Notes under the pieces: generated by a model
The model's input: the letters and a program-made list of their open reading frames with translations, nothing else
What the model was told of the DNA's origin: nothing
Databases searched by the model: none
Part shown: in pieces, positions 25,912-33,916 of the stretch
Numbering within the stretch: position 1 is the stretch's first letter
How the letters are laid out: every line of letters starts with the position of its first letter
Assembly (NCBI GenBank): GCA_964496505.1
Contig: CAZBZV010000001.1
Coordinates: forward strand, 124,001-188,000
Direction: 5' to 3'
From: JAABVY01 sp964496505
GTDB lineage: Bacteria; Zixibacteria; MSB-5A5; JAABVY01
Length of the DNA: 64,000 nucleotides
Position numbers and translations under genes: made by a program

Positions 25912-26836
25912 TGCAAGATTCAACATTCCTCCCATTATCTCAGTCGCATCCGGCAAGGGAGGAGTAGGCAAATCACTTCTCTCGGTATCGCTCTCCGCCC
26001 TGCTGTCGGAAAAAGGATTCAGGGTACTTCTGATCGACGCCGCTCTGGGACTGGGCAATCTGCATATAATGACAAACAGCATCCCGGTCGGGACTCTTGA
26101 AGATATCTTCGAGAATAACTGCGAGGTCAGGGACGCTGTTTTGAATATCAGTGAAAACCTTGACCTGATACCGTCAGCATCCGGAATCAGAACAAACAAC
26201 CGCAATATCGACGAGAACAGGCTGCGGGTCAAACTTGCCGGGCTTAAGAGTGAATACGATTTGATAATCCTCGACACACCCAGCGGAATTTCGGACAGGA
26301 GCCTCAGATTTATCGCGCTCGCCGATGCCCTGATCCTGATAGTTACTCCCGAGCTGGGCTCGCTTGCGGACGGTTACGCTGTGCTGAAGCTGATCAATTC
26401 CGAGCAGCAAAACAGAGAATGCATGCTGATGGTAAATATGTCCCGGTCCGCGAGTGAGGGCAAATCCACTGCCGAGAAATTCGCGGAAATGACTAAACGG
26501 TTTCTGAGTTTAAAATTGAAACATATCGGCTGGCTGCCGGAGGACTCGAAGATAAAAAAGGTCCTCATGCGCCAGAATATATTGAACAGTCAGAGGGAGG
26601 ATTGTCCTTTCTTTGAACATTTGCACGAAGCAGTGCAATATATTTTCCCCGATCTCGTAAAACATGAGGTTAAGGGCAAAGACAAAAGCAGGGGTAAGAT
26701 AAATTCTGATTTTATGTTAAGTTCTCCGTCGCCACTGACCGATAGAAGTAATGGTATTCCACGTGCGGGGGAACTTGAGAACAACATCGTAAACACAAAT
26801 GTCAAAGCTCAAGGGAAGACTCTTTATGAAAGCTAA
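25895..26836 (+). CDS. flhG: MinD-like ATPase FlhG (YlxH)
   Basis: A 313-residue ParA/MinD-type ATPase that partners FlhF. The deviant Walker A is VASGKGGVGKSLLSVSLSAL near residues 16-35, the switch region is LLIDAALGLGNLHIM, and the Walker B-like strand is LIILDTPSGI. ATG 25895 has GGAGG well placed upstream and begins within the flhF end (17-base overlap). The C-terminal region lacks a clear amphipathic MinD membrane helix but ends in a charged tail. Confidence 0.93.
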   Translation: MFSSLNARFNIPPIISVASGKGGVGKSLLSVSLSALLSEKGFRVLLIDAALGLGNLHIMTNSIPVGTLEDIFENNCEVRDAVLNISENLDLIPSASGIRTNNRNIDENRLRVKLAGLKSEYDLIILDTPSGISDRSLRFIALADALILIVTPELGSLADGYAVLKLINSEQQNRECMLMVNMSRSASEGKSTAEKFAEMTKRFLSLKLKHIGWLPEDSKIKKVLMRQNILNSQREDCPFFEHLHEAVQYIFPDLVKHEVKGKDKSRGKINSDFMLSSPSPLTDRSNGIPRAGELENNIVNTNVKAQGKTLYES

Positions 26837-27590
26837 GGATGCGATCTGGGAGGCATACCGAAAGGAATGCGCGCCCGAAATCAGGGAAGAGCTGCTGTCG
26901 CAGTATTTGCCGCTGGTGAGAAATGTCGCCAGCCGCATGGCGATTGGGTTTCCAAAATCGGTTGAGGTTGGTGACCTGGTCAATACCGGAGTCATCGGTT
27001 TGATTGAGGCATTCAGGAACTTCGATCCCGAAAGGGGCGTCAAGTTCGAAACCTATGCTGTTCCCAGAATCCGGGGAGCTATCCTCGATGAGTTGAGGTC
27101 GCTGGATTGGGTTCCGCGGTCAACACGTGCCAGAGCCAGGGAGATAGAAAGAGCCCTCGTCAGATTAGAGGGAAAATTAGGCAGAGCTCCCAGTGATCTG
27201 GAACTGGCCGGAGAACTCAATTATGAACTCAACGATCTGTATAAGGCTTTGGACGATTCCAACTGCACCGTGCTTTTGTCCCTGGACGAAATGATCTATC
27301 GCGAGGATGACAATCGTCAGGTGCCCAGAGTTGAAACGGTCAAGGCCGAATCGAAAGAGTCGGTGCTCAATGATCTCGAAAAGCAGGAGATGCGTGCGTA
27401 TCTGACAATCGCAATTTCGAATCTAACCGAGCAGGAGAAGCTTGTTATTGCTCTTTATTATTACGAAGAATTAACCTTGAAGGAAATCGGCGAAGTTATG
27501 TCGATCTCCGAGTCGCGAGTCTCACAAATTCACACCAAGGCGGTATTGAAACTCAGAGGAATGGTGAGAGAAAAATTCGCGCTCACTTAA
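26826..27590 (+). CDS. fliA: flagellar-type RNA polymerase sigma factor (FliA/WhiG family)
   Basis: A 254-residue sigma-28-family factor. Region 2 shows YLPLVRNVASRMAIG, then VGDLVNTGVIGLIEAF and FDPERGVKFETYAVPRIRGA; region 4 has LTEQEKLVIALYYYEELTLK and the helix-turn-helix ISESRVSQIHTKA. ATG 26826 has a GGGAAG ribosome site; ATG 26799 lies nine codons earlier. It overlaps flhG by eleven bases. A matching sigma-28-type promoter is present at 36474-36500. Confidence 0.95.
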   Translation: MKAKDAIWEAYRKECAPEIREELLSQYLPLVRNVASRMAIGFPKSVEVGDLVNTGVIGLIEAFRNFDPERGVKFETYAVPRIRGAILDELRSLDWVPRSTRARAREIERALVRLEGKLGRAPSDLELAGELNYELNDLYKALDDSNCTVLLSLDEMIYREDDNRQVPRVETVKAESKESVLNDLEKQEMRAYLTIAISNLTEQEKLVIALYYYEELTLKEIGEVMSISESRVSQIHTKAVLKLRGMVREKFALT

Positions 27591-27606
27591 AACGCGGGAG
27601 TGAGTG

Positions 27607-27894
27607 ATGGTCCGTGCAATAGAACTGGCGGACTTGCTGGCAAAAACAACTGCGGCCGAGAAGGTGACGCAGATCGAAAAAGCCTCTCCGGATGTGGCAC
27701 AGAGGCAGTTTGCCGCTGAGCTTGAGGAGAAGAAAGCCGAACGCCGGCAGAAGTCTGTGCCTACCTCGAAAACCGATGAGGCCATCATTCATCGCGATCA
27801 ACATGGCAAGGATAAAGAGGGCCAGCAAAAGAAAAAAAAGAAGGAGCAGGATAAGAAGAAGAAAGAGTCTATGAGCATAGATATCAAGGCATAG
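27607..27894 (+). CDS. small charged protein of the flagellar operon
   Basis: A 95-residue protein starting MVRAIELADLLAKTTAAEKV, then an Arg/Lys/Glu-rich coil and a nearly pure Lys tail. Short proteins with a similar LLxTxxAExVxQI start occur directly after fliA in several other phyla, but I know no function. It is 16 bases after the sigma gene, with GGGAG upstream. The start could be GTG 27604. The composition suggests a helical or disordered, possibly nucleic-acid- or partner-binding protein. Confidence 0.7.
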   Translation: MVRAIELADLLAKTTAAEKVTQIEKASPDVAQRQFAAELEEKKAERRQKSVPTSKTDEAIIHRDQHGKDKEGQQKKKKKEQDKKKKESMSIDIKA

Positions 27895-27911
27895 GAAATA
27901 TCAGGACAAGC

Positions 27912-27961
27912 ATTACCGGGAAGCTGGCGCAATTCGCCGGATTGGATAAAGTCCCGGTAAT
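27912..27961 (+). promoter_or_regulatory. nested hairpin ahead of the transposase-derived gene
   Basis: ATTACCGGG at 27912-27920 pairs perfectly with CCCGGTAAT at 27953-27961. Inside it, CTGGCG at 27924-27929 pairs with CGCCGG at 27935-27940 (one G-T pair). There is no T-run, so it is not a simple terminator. It ends nine bases before the next start codon and could be an attenuator, operator or RNA processing site. Confidence 0.5.
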
Positions 27962-27970
27962 TGCAGGACT

Positions 27971-30709
27971 ATGGGAAAGGATTGGATGATGTCCAGGCAA
28001 CTCGGTAAACCGGGGCAGAGATACGGGACAAAGAGAAGAAATACAGCAGATGAATCCAAAAGGGGAGCTAAGAAAAGAGTTTATGGGAAGATAAGACAGT
28101 TAAATGATTCAAGAGATCCATTAAGTCACAGTCCCTATCCGCCCAGAACCGGGAGAGAAAGTCTCCAAAACCACGAGGCCAAGAGCCGGAATTTGAATAG
28201 CGTCTCCGAATTAAAGAGACGCTTTGGAAAAAGAAATGACGTCTATGGCAGGAAGTCCGTCTATGCCCACAATGATATTTCCTGCTCCCCCGCCGCCCAT
28301 GAAAATGCCGAGCACATCCTATCTGCGAAACTCGACAGGCCCTGGATCGAATCATCCTGCAACAGCGATCCGGATTCGGCACAGGTTGAACGGCAAATCA
28401 AACCCCTGAATCCCAATTCAAATGCCAAAGACATTCCCGCAGCATTATCGGATCCTGAGGCCAAACAGTCCCCGAGCCGTAAGAAAAGCAAAACCAGAAC
28501 CGGAAGCAAAGCTAAAAACAGCACCACGAAAAATCAATCGGAAATAGAGTTTGTCGGCGAGACCAGAAATGAAACAGAGGATATTCCCCGTAATGACATT
28601 TTCGATAATGAAGTTCAGGATCATCTCGATACACTTGAGACTCATATCGATGCCGTATTCGATGATGGAGAAATTACAAAAGAACATACTCCCGAGGCCG
28701 AAACAACCGAAAAAGCAACGCCGCCCGCGCGAAAAATTACATTATTCAGGCCGCCGGAAATTTCCAGAAAAGACAGAGGGGATGATAAGGCAGACCAGGA
28801 ACAAATCTCCTTCGATGATGATCTTCGGGAATTTATAAATACAATCCTTACTCCCGGCAGCACCAAGGAACAAGCAGTTTCAGATGAGCGGATATCGGCA
28901 TCTAAAGCCGCTCCCTCGATAGAGAAAAAGTCCGAGATACCCGAAAAAGTCGAGACTGTAAGTGCTGAGACAGAAAGCAGTGATCCTGTACTCTCATCGG
29001 CTGAGGCAGTTTCAGTAAGCCCCTCAGGCATTGCCACTGAGACAGCATCTGAAAATGTCGAACCACAGGCATTGTCTGAGTCAGTGACAGCGGTGCTGGA
29101 AGAAGAAGTCCACAGCCCTCAGGATTCCGGTGAACGCCTGAGATTTGAAATAGCCGAGATAGAGGAGAGGCCGGATGAATCGGATGCTCCTGATGAGAAC
29201 GATGCAAATCGAATTAGACAATTCGATACAAGTGCGGAAGAGGCCAGGGAGATAATCCCCGAAAACGAGTCCGAGACGGAAGAAAACCAATCCATGGAAT
29301 CGCCAGACGATGAAAAAAAGATTGATAGGGAGGATGCGCAGGAAGCTGAAAAAGAACCGCCTAAGAAAGCCGGCAAATCGAAAATCGTGCTGCTGCGTTC
29401 CTCGGAAGAAATTCGTCCCCAGATTGCCAAACCGGATCTCTCGAAACGTCATCAGCGTCCTGATCGCCCCTGGAGCCTGGATGTCGATATCGCTCTTCGT
29501 GAGCTAATGGGAGATATCCCCCGTAATACAAAGATATCGCTGGAGCAGATGGCCCTGGCATGGAAGCGCGGATACGAATCATATTTCTCAAGACCGTTAA
29601 CCGACAGCAGGTTTCCATACCTCTGGGCGGATGTAAAACAGATAAAGTTCGGCAGCAATTTCAATAGAAATTATCTTAGTATAGTAGGCGTCAATCTGAG
29701 CGGTGAACGCAAACTCCTGGCGCTTTCTGAGGCTGAGACAAATTCCCCGGAAATCTGGCATATGCTTCTGAGACGTCTTGAGCGCTGTGATCTCGGCAAT
29801 CCCAGACTGTTCGTGGGCAGGGCAGATCTGCCTTTATGGGATGTGTTGCCGCAGGTCTTTCCACGGACTGAGATTCAGTTCTGCTGGAATGATTTCAAAG
29901 TGAATATGCTCGAACAGTTCCCTAAGGAGTTTTCAGATCAAGTCGAGTCGCGGCTTCTGAAAATACAGTTTGCCGAGAGCAGAGAATCCGCCGAAGACTG
30001 GATCGATTATTTCAAGAACAGTTTCGGAAAGAAATATCCCCGAGCTGTTACCGACTTGCTGAAAAATAAAAACAACCTTCTAAGCTATCTTTCCTTCCCG
30101 CGCAGGCACTGGCGCAATTTACGCACCGATGGTTTCATCGGCCCCTGGTATCCTTCCCGAGCACTTCTGGAAACGGTCTGCAAATACGAGCCGATGAAGG
30201 ATGTTACTCTTTATCTGGTATTCAATTACCTTATCCGGTCCCAGCCCGACTGGCCCCGACTGAAAGGGCGGCGTGCGTTGAGGAATGCCCGGAAGGGCAG
30301 GAAATTCATTAATGGCAAACAAGTAAGCCGCCGAAAGCTGAAAAAAATCAACTCCTCTGCCGATAAAGAAACTAAGGACAGCCATTTTGGCATTTTGAAA
30401 AAATGGTACTCAAGAGCCTTGAAGCTGATTGCCGGTAAGCCAAAGAAATCCAAAAAGTTTCACTCTAAACCGGCGATCGACAAAAGAAAATCGGCTCAGA
30501 AAACGCCGGATACGGGAAGAGAGTTGCTGGAAAAAGGCCTGATGGAGAGATGGCGCAAAAAGACTGGAGCGGGAAATGGTAGGAAGGCAGCCCCGCAATC
30601 CGCTAAGTCGAAATCAAACAGGTTCACACCCGGTAAGGATGCCGATAAGAAACAGCTTTCAGGTATGGAGCGCGAGCTTCTTGAGGATTTGAGGTCTGAA
30701 AAAGTATGA
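27971..30709 (+). CDS. transposase-derived protein: long disordered N-terminus fused to an inactivated IS256/Mutator-type domain
   Basis: A 912-residue protein. Residues 1 to about 495 are low-complexity, rich in Glu, Ser, Lys and Pro, with no recognisable domain. Residues about 497-740 follow the IS256 (Mutator) transposase fold order: RFPYLWADVKQIKF, YLSIVGVNLSGERKLLALSE, LGNPRLFVGRADLPLWDVL, QVFPRTEIQFCW and YLSFPRRHWRNLRTDGF. By recalled family pattern, the first catalytic Asp survives (D554), but the second (in the ISDAHEGL position) reads VGRADLP with Arg617, and the NPLER Glu position reads DGFI. The last 150 residues are Lys/Arg-rich. It is not flanked by transposon ends and follows the flagellar operon on the same strand, so it looks domesticated. 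The start may be ATG 27986 or 27989, which have a better ribosome site. Confidence 0.75.
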   Translation: MGKDWMMSRQLGKPGQRYGTKRRNTADESKRGAKKRVYGKIRQLNDSRDPLSHSPYPPRTGRESLQNHEAKSRNLNSVSELKRRFGKRNDVYGRKSVYAHNDISCSPAAHENAEHILSAKLDRPWIESSCNSDPDSAQVERQIKPLNPNSNAKDIPAALSDPEAKQSPSRKKSKTRTGSKAKNSTTKNQSEIEFVGETRNETEDIPRNDIFDNEVQDHLDTLETHIDAVFDDGEITKEHTPEAETTEKATPPARKITLFRPPEISRKDRGDDKADQEQISFDDDLREFINTILTPGSTKEQAVSDERISASKAAPSIEKKSEIPEKVETVSAETESSDPVLSSAEAVSVSPSGIATETASENVEPQALSESVTAVLEEEVHSPQDSGERLRFEIAEIEERPDESDAPDENDANRIRQFDTSAEEAREIIPENESETEENQSMESPDDEKKIDREDAQEAEKEPPKKAGKSKIVLLRSSEEIRPQIAKPDLSKRHQRPDRPWSLDVDIALRELMGDIPRNTKISLEQMALAWKRGYESYFSRPLTDSRFPYLWADVKQIKFGSNFNRNYLSIVGVNLSGERKLLALSEAETNSPEIWHMLLRRLERCDLGNPRLFVGRADLPLWDVLPQVFPRTEIQFCWNDFKVNMLEQFPKEFSDQVESRLLKIQFAESRESAEDWIDYFKNSFGKKYPRAVTDLLKNKNNLLSYLSFPRRHWRNLRTDGFIGPWYPSRALLETVCKYEPMKDVTLYLVFNYLIRSQPDWPRLKGRRALRNARKGRKFINGKQVSRRKLKKINSSADKETKDSHFGILKKWYSRALKLIAGKPKKSKKFHSKPAIDKRKSAQKTPDTGRELLEKGLMERWRKKTGAGNGRKAAPQSAKSKSNRFTPGKDADKKQLSGMERELLEDLRSEKV

Positions 30710-30731
30710 ATGGGAGATTGTAGAGGAAATC

Positions 30732-31937
30732 ATGACAAAGCAGCAAGATTCACCGATTTTTATGTCCAAGGTAGAGTGTCCGGTATGCGGCACAAAATTT
30801 GAAGTCGAAACGATTAAAGTTGGTGCTTATAATGAGGAGGGCCGCGATACGGATTTCCGGCCTAAGAAAAGAAAATGGCTTAATCCAGATTTCCAGAAGT
30901 ATAATCCGCTTCTTTTCTTTATGGCTGTTTGTCCAAACTGCTTTTTTACCAAGGAGTTCACCTCAAAATATAAGGACTGGAAAAGCGACACGGTTTTTAA
31001 GAATTATCGCCAGAAAAACCTCAAGGATAAGCATCTCAAGGAATTCAAGAATGATGACGGCGTAATTAAAACTCTGGCTCATAACATCGACGCCGACAAA
31101 TACCCGTTCCAGACGGCGGTGCTTAAAATGCTGCTGGGTATATATGACGAGCAGTTTAACCTGCAATACTCTAACCTGGATATCGGCCGGTATTTTCTGC
31201 GAATCGCCTGGCTCTTCCGCGAAAATTCTCAAAGCGATAAAAGCGGCGAAGGACAGCTTGCCAGCCACGCCATGAAAATAGAAGATATTATTCTCAGGCT
31301 CTCGGGTTACTATGAGCAAATCCGTGAGGATGAAAAAGCGCTGGCCGCTTCATCGGCCGAGTTCATCAAAGATCCCCTCTTTCCGGAAGGCGACAAGAAA
31401 AGAGAATTATCGGAATGCTATAATGATGCTCTCTCCGATCTGGATGAGACAGTCGAGAAATATAAATCGGCAGTGGTCAAGCTGAAAGGCAGCATATCTT
31501 CCAGCAGCGAGATAGTGGGGGTTAACGCTGAATCGATGGCTCCTCTGGAGCAGCCCTTCAACGGTCACACCAGCTTTCGGGAATATCTCCGTGAATTGAA
31601 GAAGATATGGCCCGAAGCGCCAACCTCCGAGCACGAGGCCATGAATTCAGCCGCAGAATACTATAGGGCCGCCTATGAAGAGGGCAAGGAAATCTCCGCC
31701 GGAAATCAGGCTATCCAGGCGGTCTATCTTATAGCGGAATTGTCTCGCCGTATCGGCAAAAACAGGGAAGCTCGAGGCTATTTCAACACATCGATAAAAT
31801 TAGCGCAGGAATATATTCATGCCAATAAAGGGGACCGTTCGAGGACGGCGCTGGCGCGTAAGATCCTGGAACTCGCACTGGAACAGGGAAAACTGAATCT
31901 GAAAACACTGGAACAGAGGAAGAATGTCTCCGCTTGA
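30732..31937 (+). CDS. DUF2225 protein with two zinc-knuckle-like Cys pairs and helical C-terminus
   Basis: A 401-residue soluble protein. C16-P-V-C19 and C67-P-N-C70 form a likely zinc site, separated by the conserved RPKKRKWLNPDF and YNPLLFFMAVCPNC segments that mark DUF2225. The remainder is helical and TPR-like (AAEYYRAAYEEGKEISAGN, then ARGYFNTSIKLAQEYI). The function of DUF2225 is not known. It is part of the accessory motility block: 22 bases after the transposase-derived gene and overlapping the PilZ gene that follows. Confidence 0.82.
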   Translation: MTKQQDSPIFMSKVECPVCGTKFEVETIKVGAYNEEGRDTDFRPKKRKWLNPDFQKYNPLLFFMAVCPNCFFTKEFTSKYKDWKSDTVFKNYRQKNLKDKHLKEFKNDDGVIKTLAHNIDADKYPFQTAVLKMLLGIYDEQFNLQYSNLDIGRYFLRIAWLFRENSQSDKSGEGQLASHAMKIEDIILRLSGYYEQIREDEKALAASSAEFIKDPLFPEGDKKRELSECYNDALSDLDETVEKYKSAVVKLKGSISSSSEIVGVNAESMAPLEQPFNGHTSFREYLRELKKIWPEAPTSEHEAMNSAAEYYRAAYEEGKEISAGNQAIQAVYLIAELSRRIGKNREARGYFNTSIKLAQEYIHANKGDRSRTALARKILELALEQGKLNLKTLEQRKNVSA

Positions 31938-32682
31938 AAAAACATCCGCAAATAACGTGAAAATTCAGCTCTGGGAAAAGCTGGAGCTGGAATGCGGGAA
32001 AAACGAGAATACCGGAATTTACTTTGCCAGAGTGCAGGACCTTTCCAACGGCGGTATTCTGATCGACCGCCCGATCTGGCTGAGCGGTGAGCCAACATTC
32101 AATCCGGATGAGTATTTTCTGGTAACGGTCATGCGTGAAGACGGCGCTTACCGATTCAACGGCAGAATAATCAAATCCTTCAAGAAAGGCGATAAGCAAT
32201 TCTATGTCATAAAATACCCGGACAAATTGTACCGGTATCAGAGAAGGGGGTATGTCAGGGTGGAGCTGGATATGAATGTTCATTTCAAGCTTCTAAATGA
32301 TGTTCTGGATTCCAAAATATCTCTGGAGAAATCCAAAGAGTATGTATCTTGCAGTATAAATCTGTCGGCCTCGGGAATCCTGATTAATTCCCTCAAGGTG
32401 TTGAAAAAGGACGATATGGTTGCACTTTATCTGAAGGAAAAATCTCTGCAAATGGATTTTCCGGTTTTTGGCATTGTGCGCAGGATAGTGGATGCGGAGA
32501 ACAACCGTATTCATGCCGGCATTGAGTTTATAACAGCAGAAGAACTCGAGAAACAGCTCGATGCCGAACAGCTAAAGCGCCTCCCGGATTCAATTTTCAG
32601 CTTCACCGATCGCAGAAGGCAGGCTCTGGTTCAATTCGTATTTAATTATCAGATTAAGCTCAGGCAGAAAGGCCTGATATAG
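31924..32682 (+). CDS. YcgR-like PilZ-domain protein
   Basis: A 252-residue protein with an N-terminal YcgR-type domain (QDLSNGGILIDRPI region) and a PilZ domain from about residue 105. Both c-di-GMP-binding motifs are present: RRGYVRVEL (R-x3-R) and NLSASGILI (N-x-S-x2-G). YcgR proteins slow or reorient the flagellar motor when c-di-GMP rises. Its place after flagellar genes fits that role. The first bases overlap the DUF2225 gene. Confidence 0.9.
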   Translation: MSPLEKTSANNVKIQLWEKLELECGKNENTGIYFARVQDLSNGGILIDRPIWLSGEPTFNPDEYFLVTVMREDGAYRFNGRIIKSFKKGDKQFYVIKYPDKLYRYQRRGYVRVELDMNVHFKLLNDVLDSKISLEKSKEYVSCSINLSASGILINSLKVLKKDDMVALYLKEKSLQMDFPVFGIVRRIVDAENNRIHAGIEFITAEELEKQLDAEQLKRLPDSIFSFTDRRRQALVQFVFNYQIKLRQKGLI

Positions 32683-32690
32683 GAGGTATT

Positions 32691-33203
32691 ATGGCCCCGC
32701 AAAATCCTGCTAAGGGAAAAACAGCCGGAAAAACAGGCAAAAAACCGACTGTTAAAAAACCATTTAAGGTCTTCCATCACAAGAGAAGAAAGTATGTCAG
32801 ACTGGAAGTCAATAGCCCCATAAAATTCAAGACCTTCAATCCGATTGAGCCGGATTTGAAACTCGATGAGAATGAGACCTGCGAGGGAACGATTCTCAAT
32901 ATCTCCGGCGGAGGCGTTCTCTTTGAGACCGATTACACCGTGCGCGAAAACGACTACCTCGTATTGGAAATGACCCTGGCCGATGCGGACACCATAACGG
33001 GAATCATCGGCAAGGTCAAGCGTGTCGATACCGATGAGGGCACGCCTTTGGTGGGAATCGAATTCATGTCTCCGGAAAAACTCAAAGCCGAGCTGCCCTC
33101 GCATGTGCTGGATAAAATCGGTGAAGAGATTTACAGCTTCGACGAGCAGTTGAGAAAAATGCTCTTGAAGTATGTCTTCACGCAGAAAGTGGAAAAGGTA
33201 TAG
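32691..33203 (+). CDS. PilZ-domain protein
   Basis: A 170-residue protein with a Lys-rich 30-residue N-terminal extension, then a complete PilZ domain: RRKYVRLEVNSPIKF (R-x3-R) and LNISGGGVLFET (N-x-S-x2-G). It is a probable c-di-GMP receptor. It follows the YcgR-like gene by eight bases, giving two different PilZ outputs in one transcript. Confidence 0.9.
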   Translation: MAPQNPAKGKTAGKTGKKPTVKKPFKVFHHKRRKYVRLEVNSPIKFKTFNPIEPDLKLDENETCEGTILNISGGGVLFETDYTVRENDYLVLEMTLADADTITGIIGKVKRVDTDEGTPLVGIEFMSPEKLKAELPSHVLDKIGEEIYSFDEQLRKMLLKYVFTQKVEKV

Positions 33204-33204
33204 C

Positions 33205-33822
33205 ATGAAAAGTCCGGCCATTGTATTCTTATTGCTTATCTTTTGCATTGTCGGATCAGTATCCGCCGCCGATCAGATCATGGTCCTGCACGTTATCCAA
33301 TCCGATGTCGAGTATATAGATCTCGATCTCAAGAACAGGCTCGGATTTGTCCTCTCCGGTGTCAACGGCCTCGAGCTGGTCTGGGCCGAGGAGATAGAGA
33401 GCTGGAAGGCGGGAAGCGATTTCAGACCCGGGGAGCTACACTCTCATAGATTCCAGCGGGAACTTGTCAATGATTTTGACGCCGATTATCTGATCTGGGT
33501 GAAAGTCTTAAGGGCTCAGTCGAATATCAGCTCATCAACGGTGCTCCCTTTCGTCTTCAAATCTCATAAACGCAAATTCTACCTGGAAACCGAGCTGAGG
33601 ATAATCGATGCCAGAAGCGGCAGGATTGTAAGTCAGGAAAGATTCGAGGAGAGCAGTAATGGTTCGCGAAGTCTGGCTTATCTGGATCTGGATGCCAGCA
33701 ACGAGCCCGCCCTGCACTCGCCGTATACGCAGCAGATTATGGCCTTCAGGGAGCTGGAAGAAAAGACCGCACGCAAGATAGCCAAAGCCGTAATAGAAAC
33801 TGCAAAACAGAACCGTCCCTGA
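33205..33822 (+). CDS. secreted protein of unknown function
   Basis: A 205-residue protein with a clear signal peptide, MKSPAIVFLLLIFCIVGSVS followed by AADQ, so it is exported to the periplasm or outer membrane. The mature part alternates strands and helices (IDLDLKNRLGFVLSGVNGLE, ETELRIIDARSGRIVSQERF) and resembles the general shape of small outer-membrane-associated penicillin-binding-activator or CsgG-like modules, but I do not recognise a family. ATG 33205 begins one base after the PilZ stop. Confidence 0.65.
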   Translation: MKSPAIVFLLLIFCIVGSVSAADQIMVLHVIQSDVEYIDLDLKNRLGFVLSGVNGLELVWAEEIESWKAGSDFRPGELHSHRFQRELVNDFDADYLIWVKVLRAQSNISSSTVLPFVFKSHKRKFYLETELRIIDARSGRIVSQERFEESSNGSRSLAYLDLDASNEPALHSPYTQQIMAFRELEEKTARKIAKAVIETAKQNRP

Positions 33823-33916
33823 ACTGTTATAAATATTATGGGGAGATCAGCAGAATCCCAAAAATCCGTGATTTCCCCTTGACATTCCAGGGATATCCTC
33901 AAAGCGGGATAAAAAG

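Noticed and set aside
27971..30709. Active IS256 insertion
   Set aside because: Catalytic positions are changed, no terminal inverted repeats or target duplication are visible, and the gene carries long extra domains in line with the operon.
33879..33913. TTGACA as a promoter for the sensor kinase gene
   Set aside because: The nearest AT-rich hexamer (GATAAA) is 23 bases away, too far for a sigma-70 promoter.
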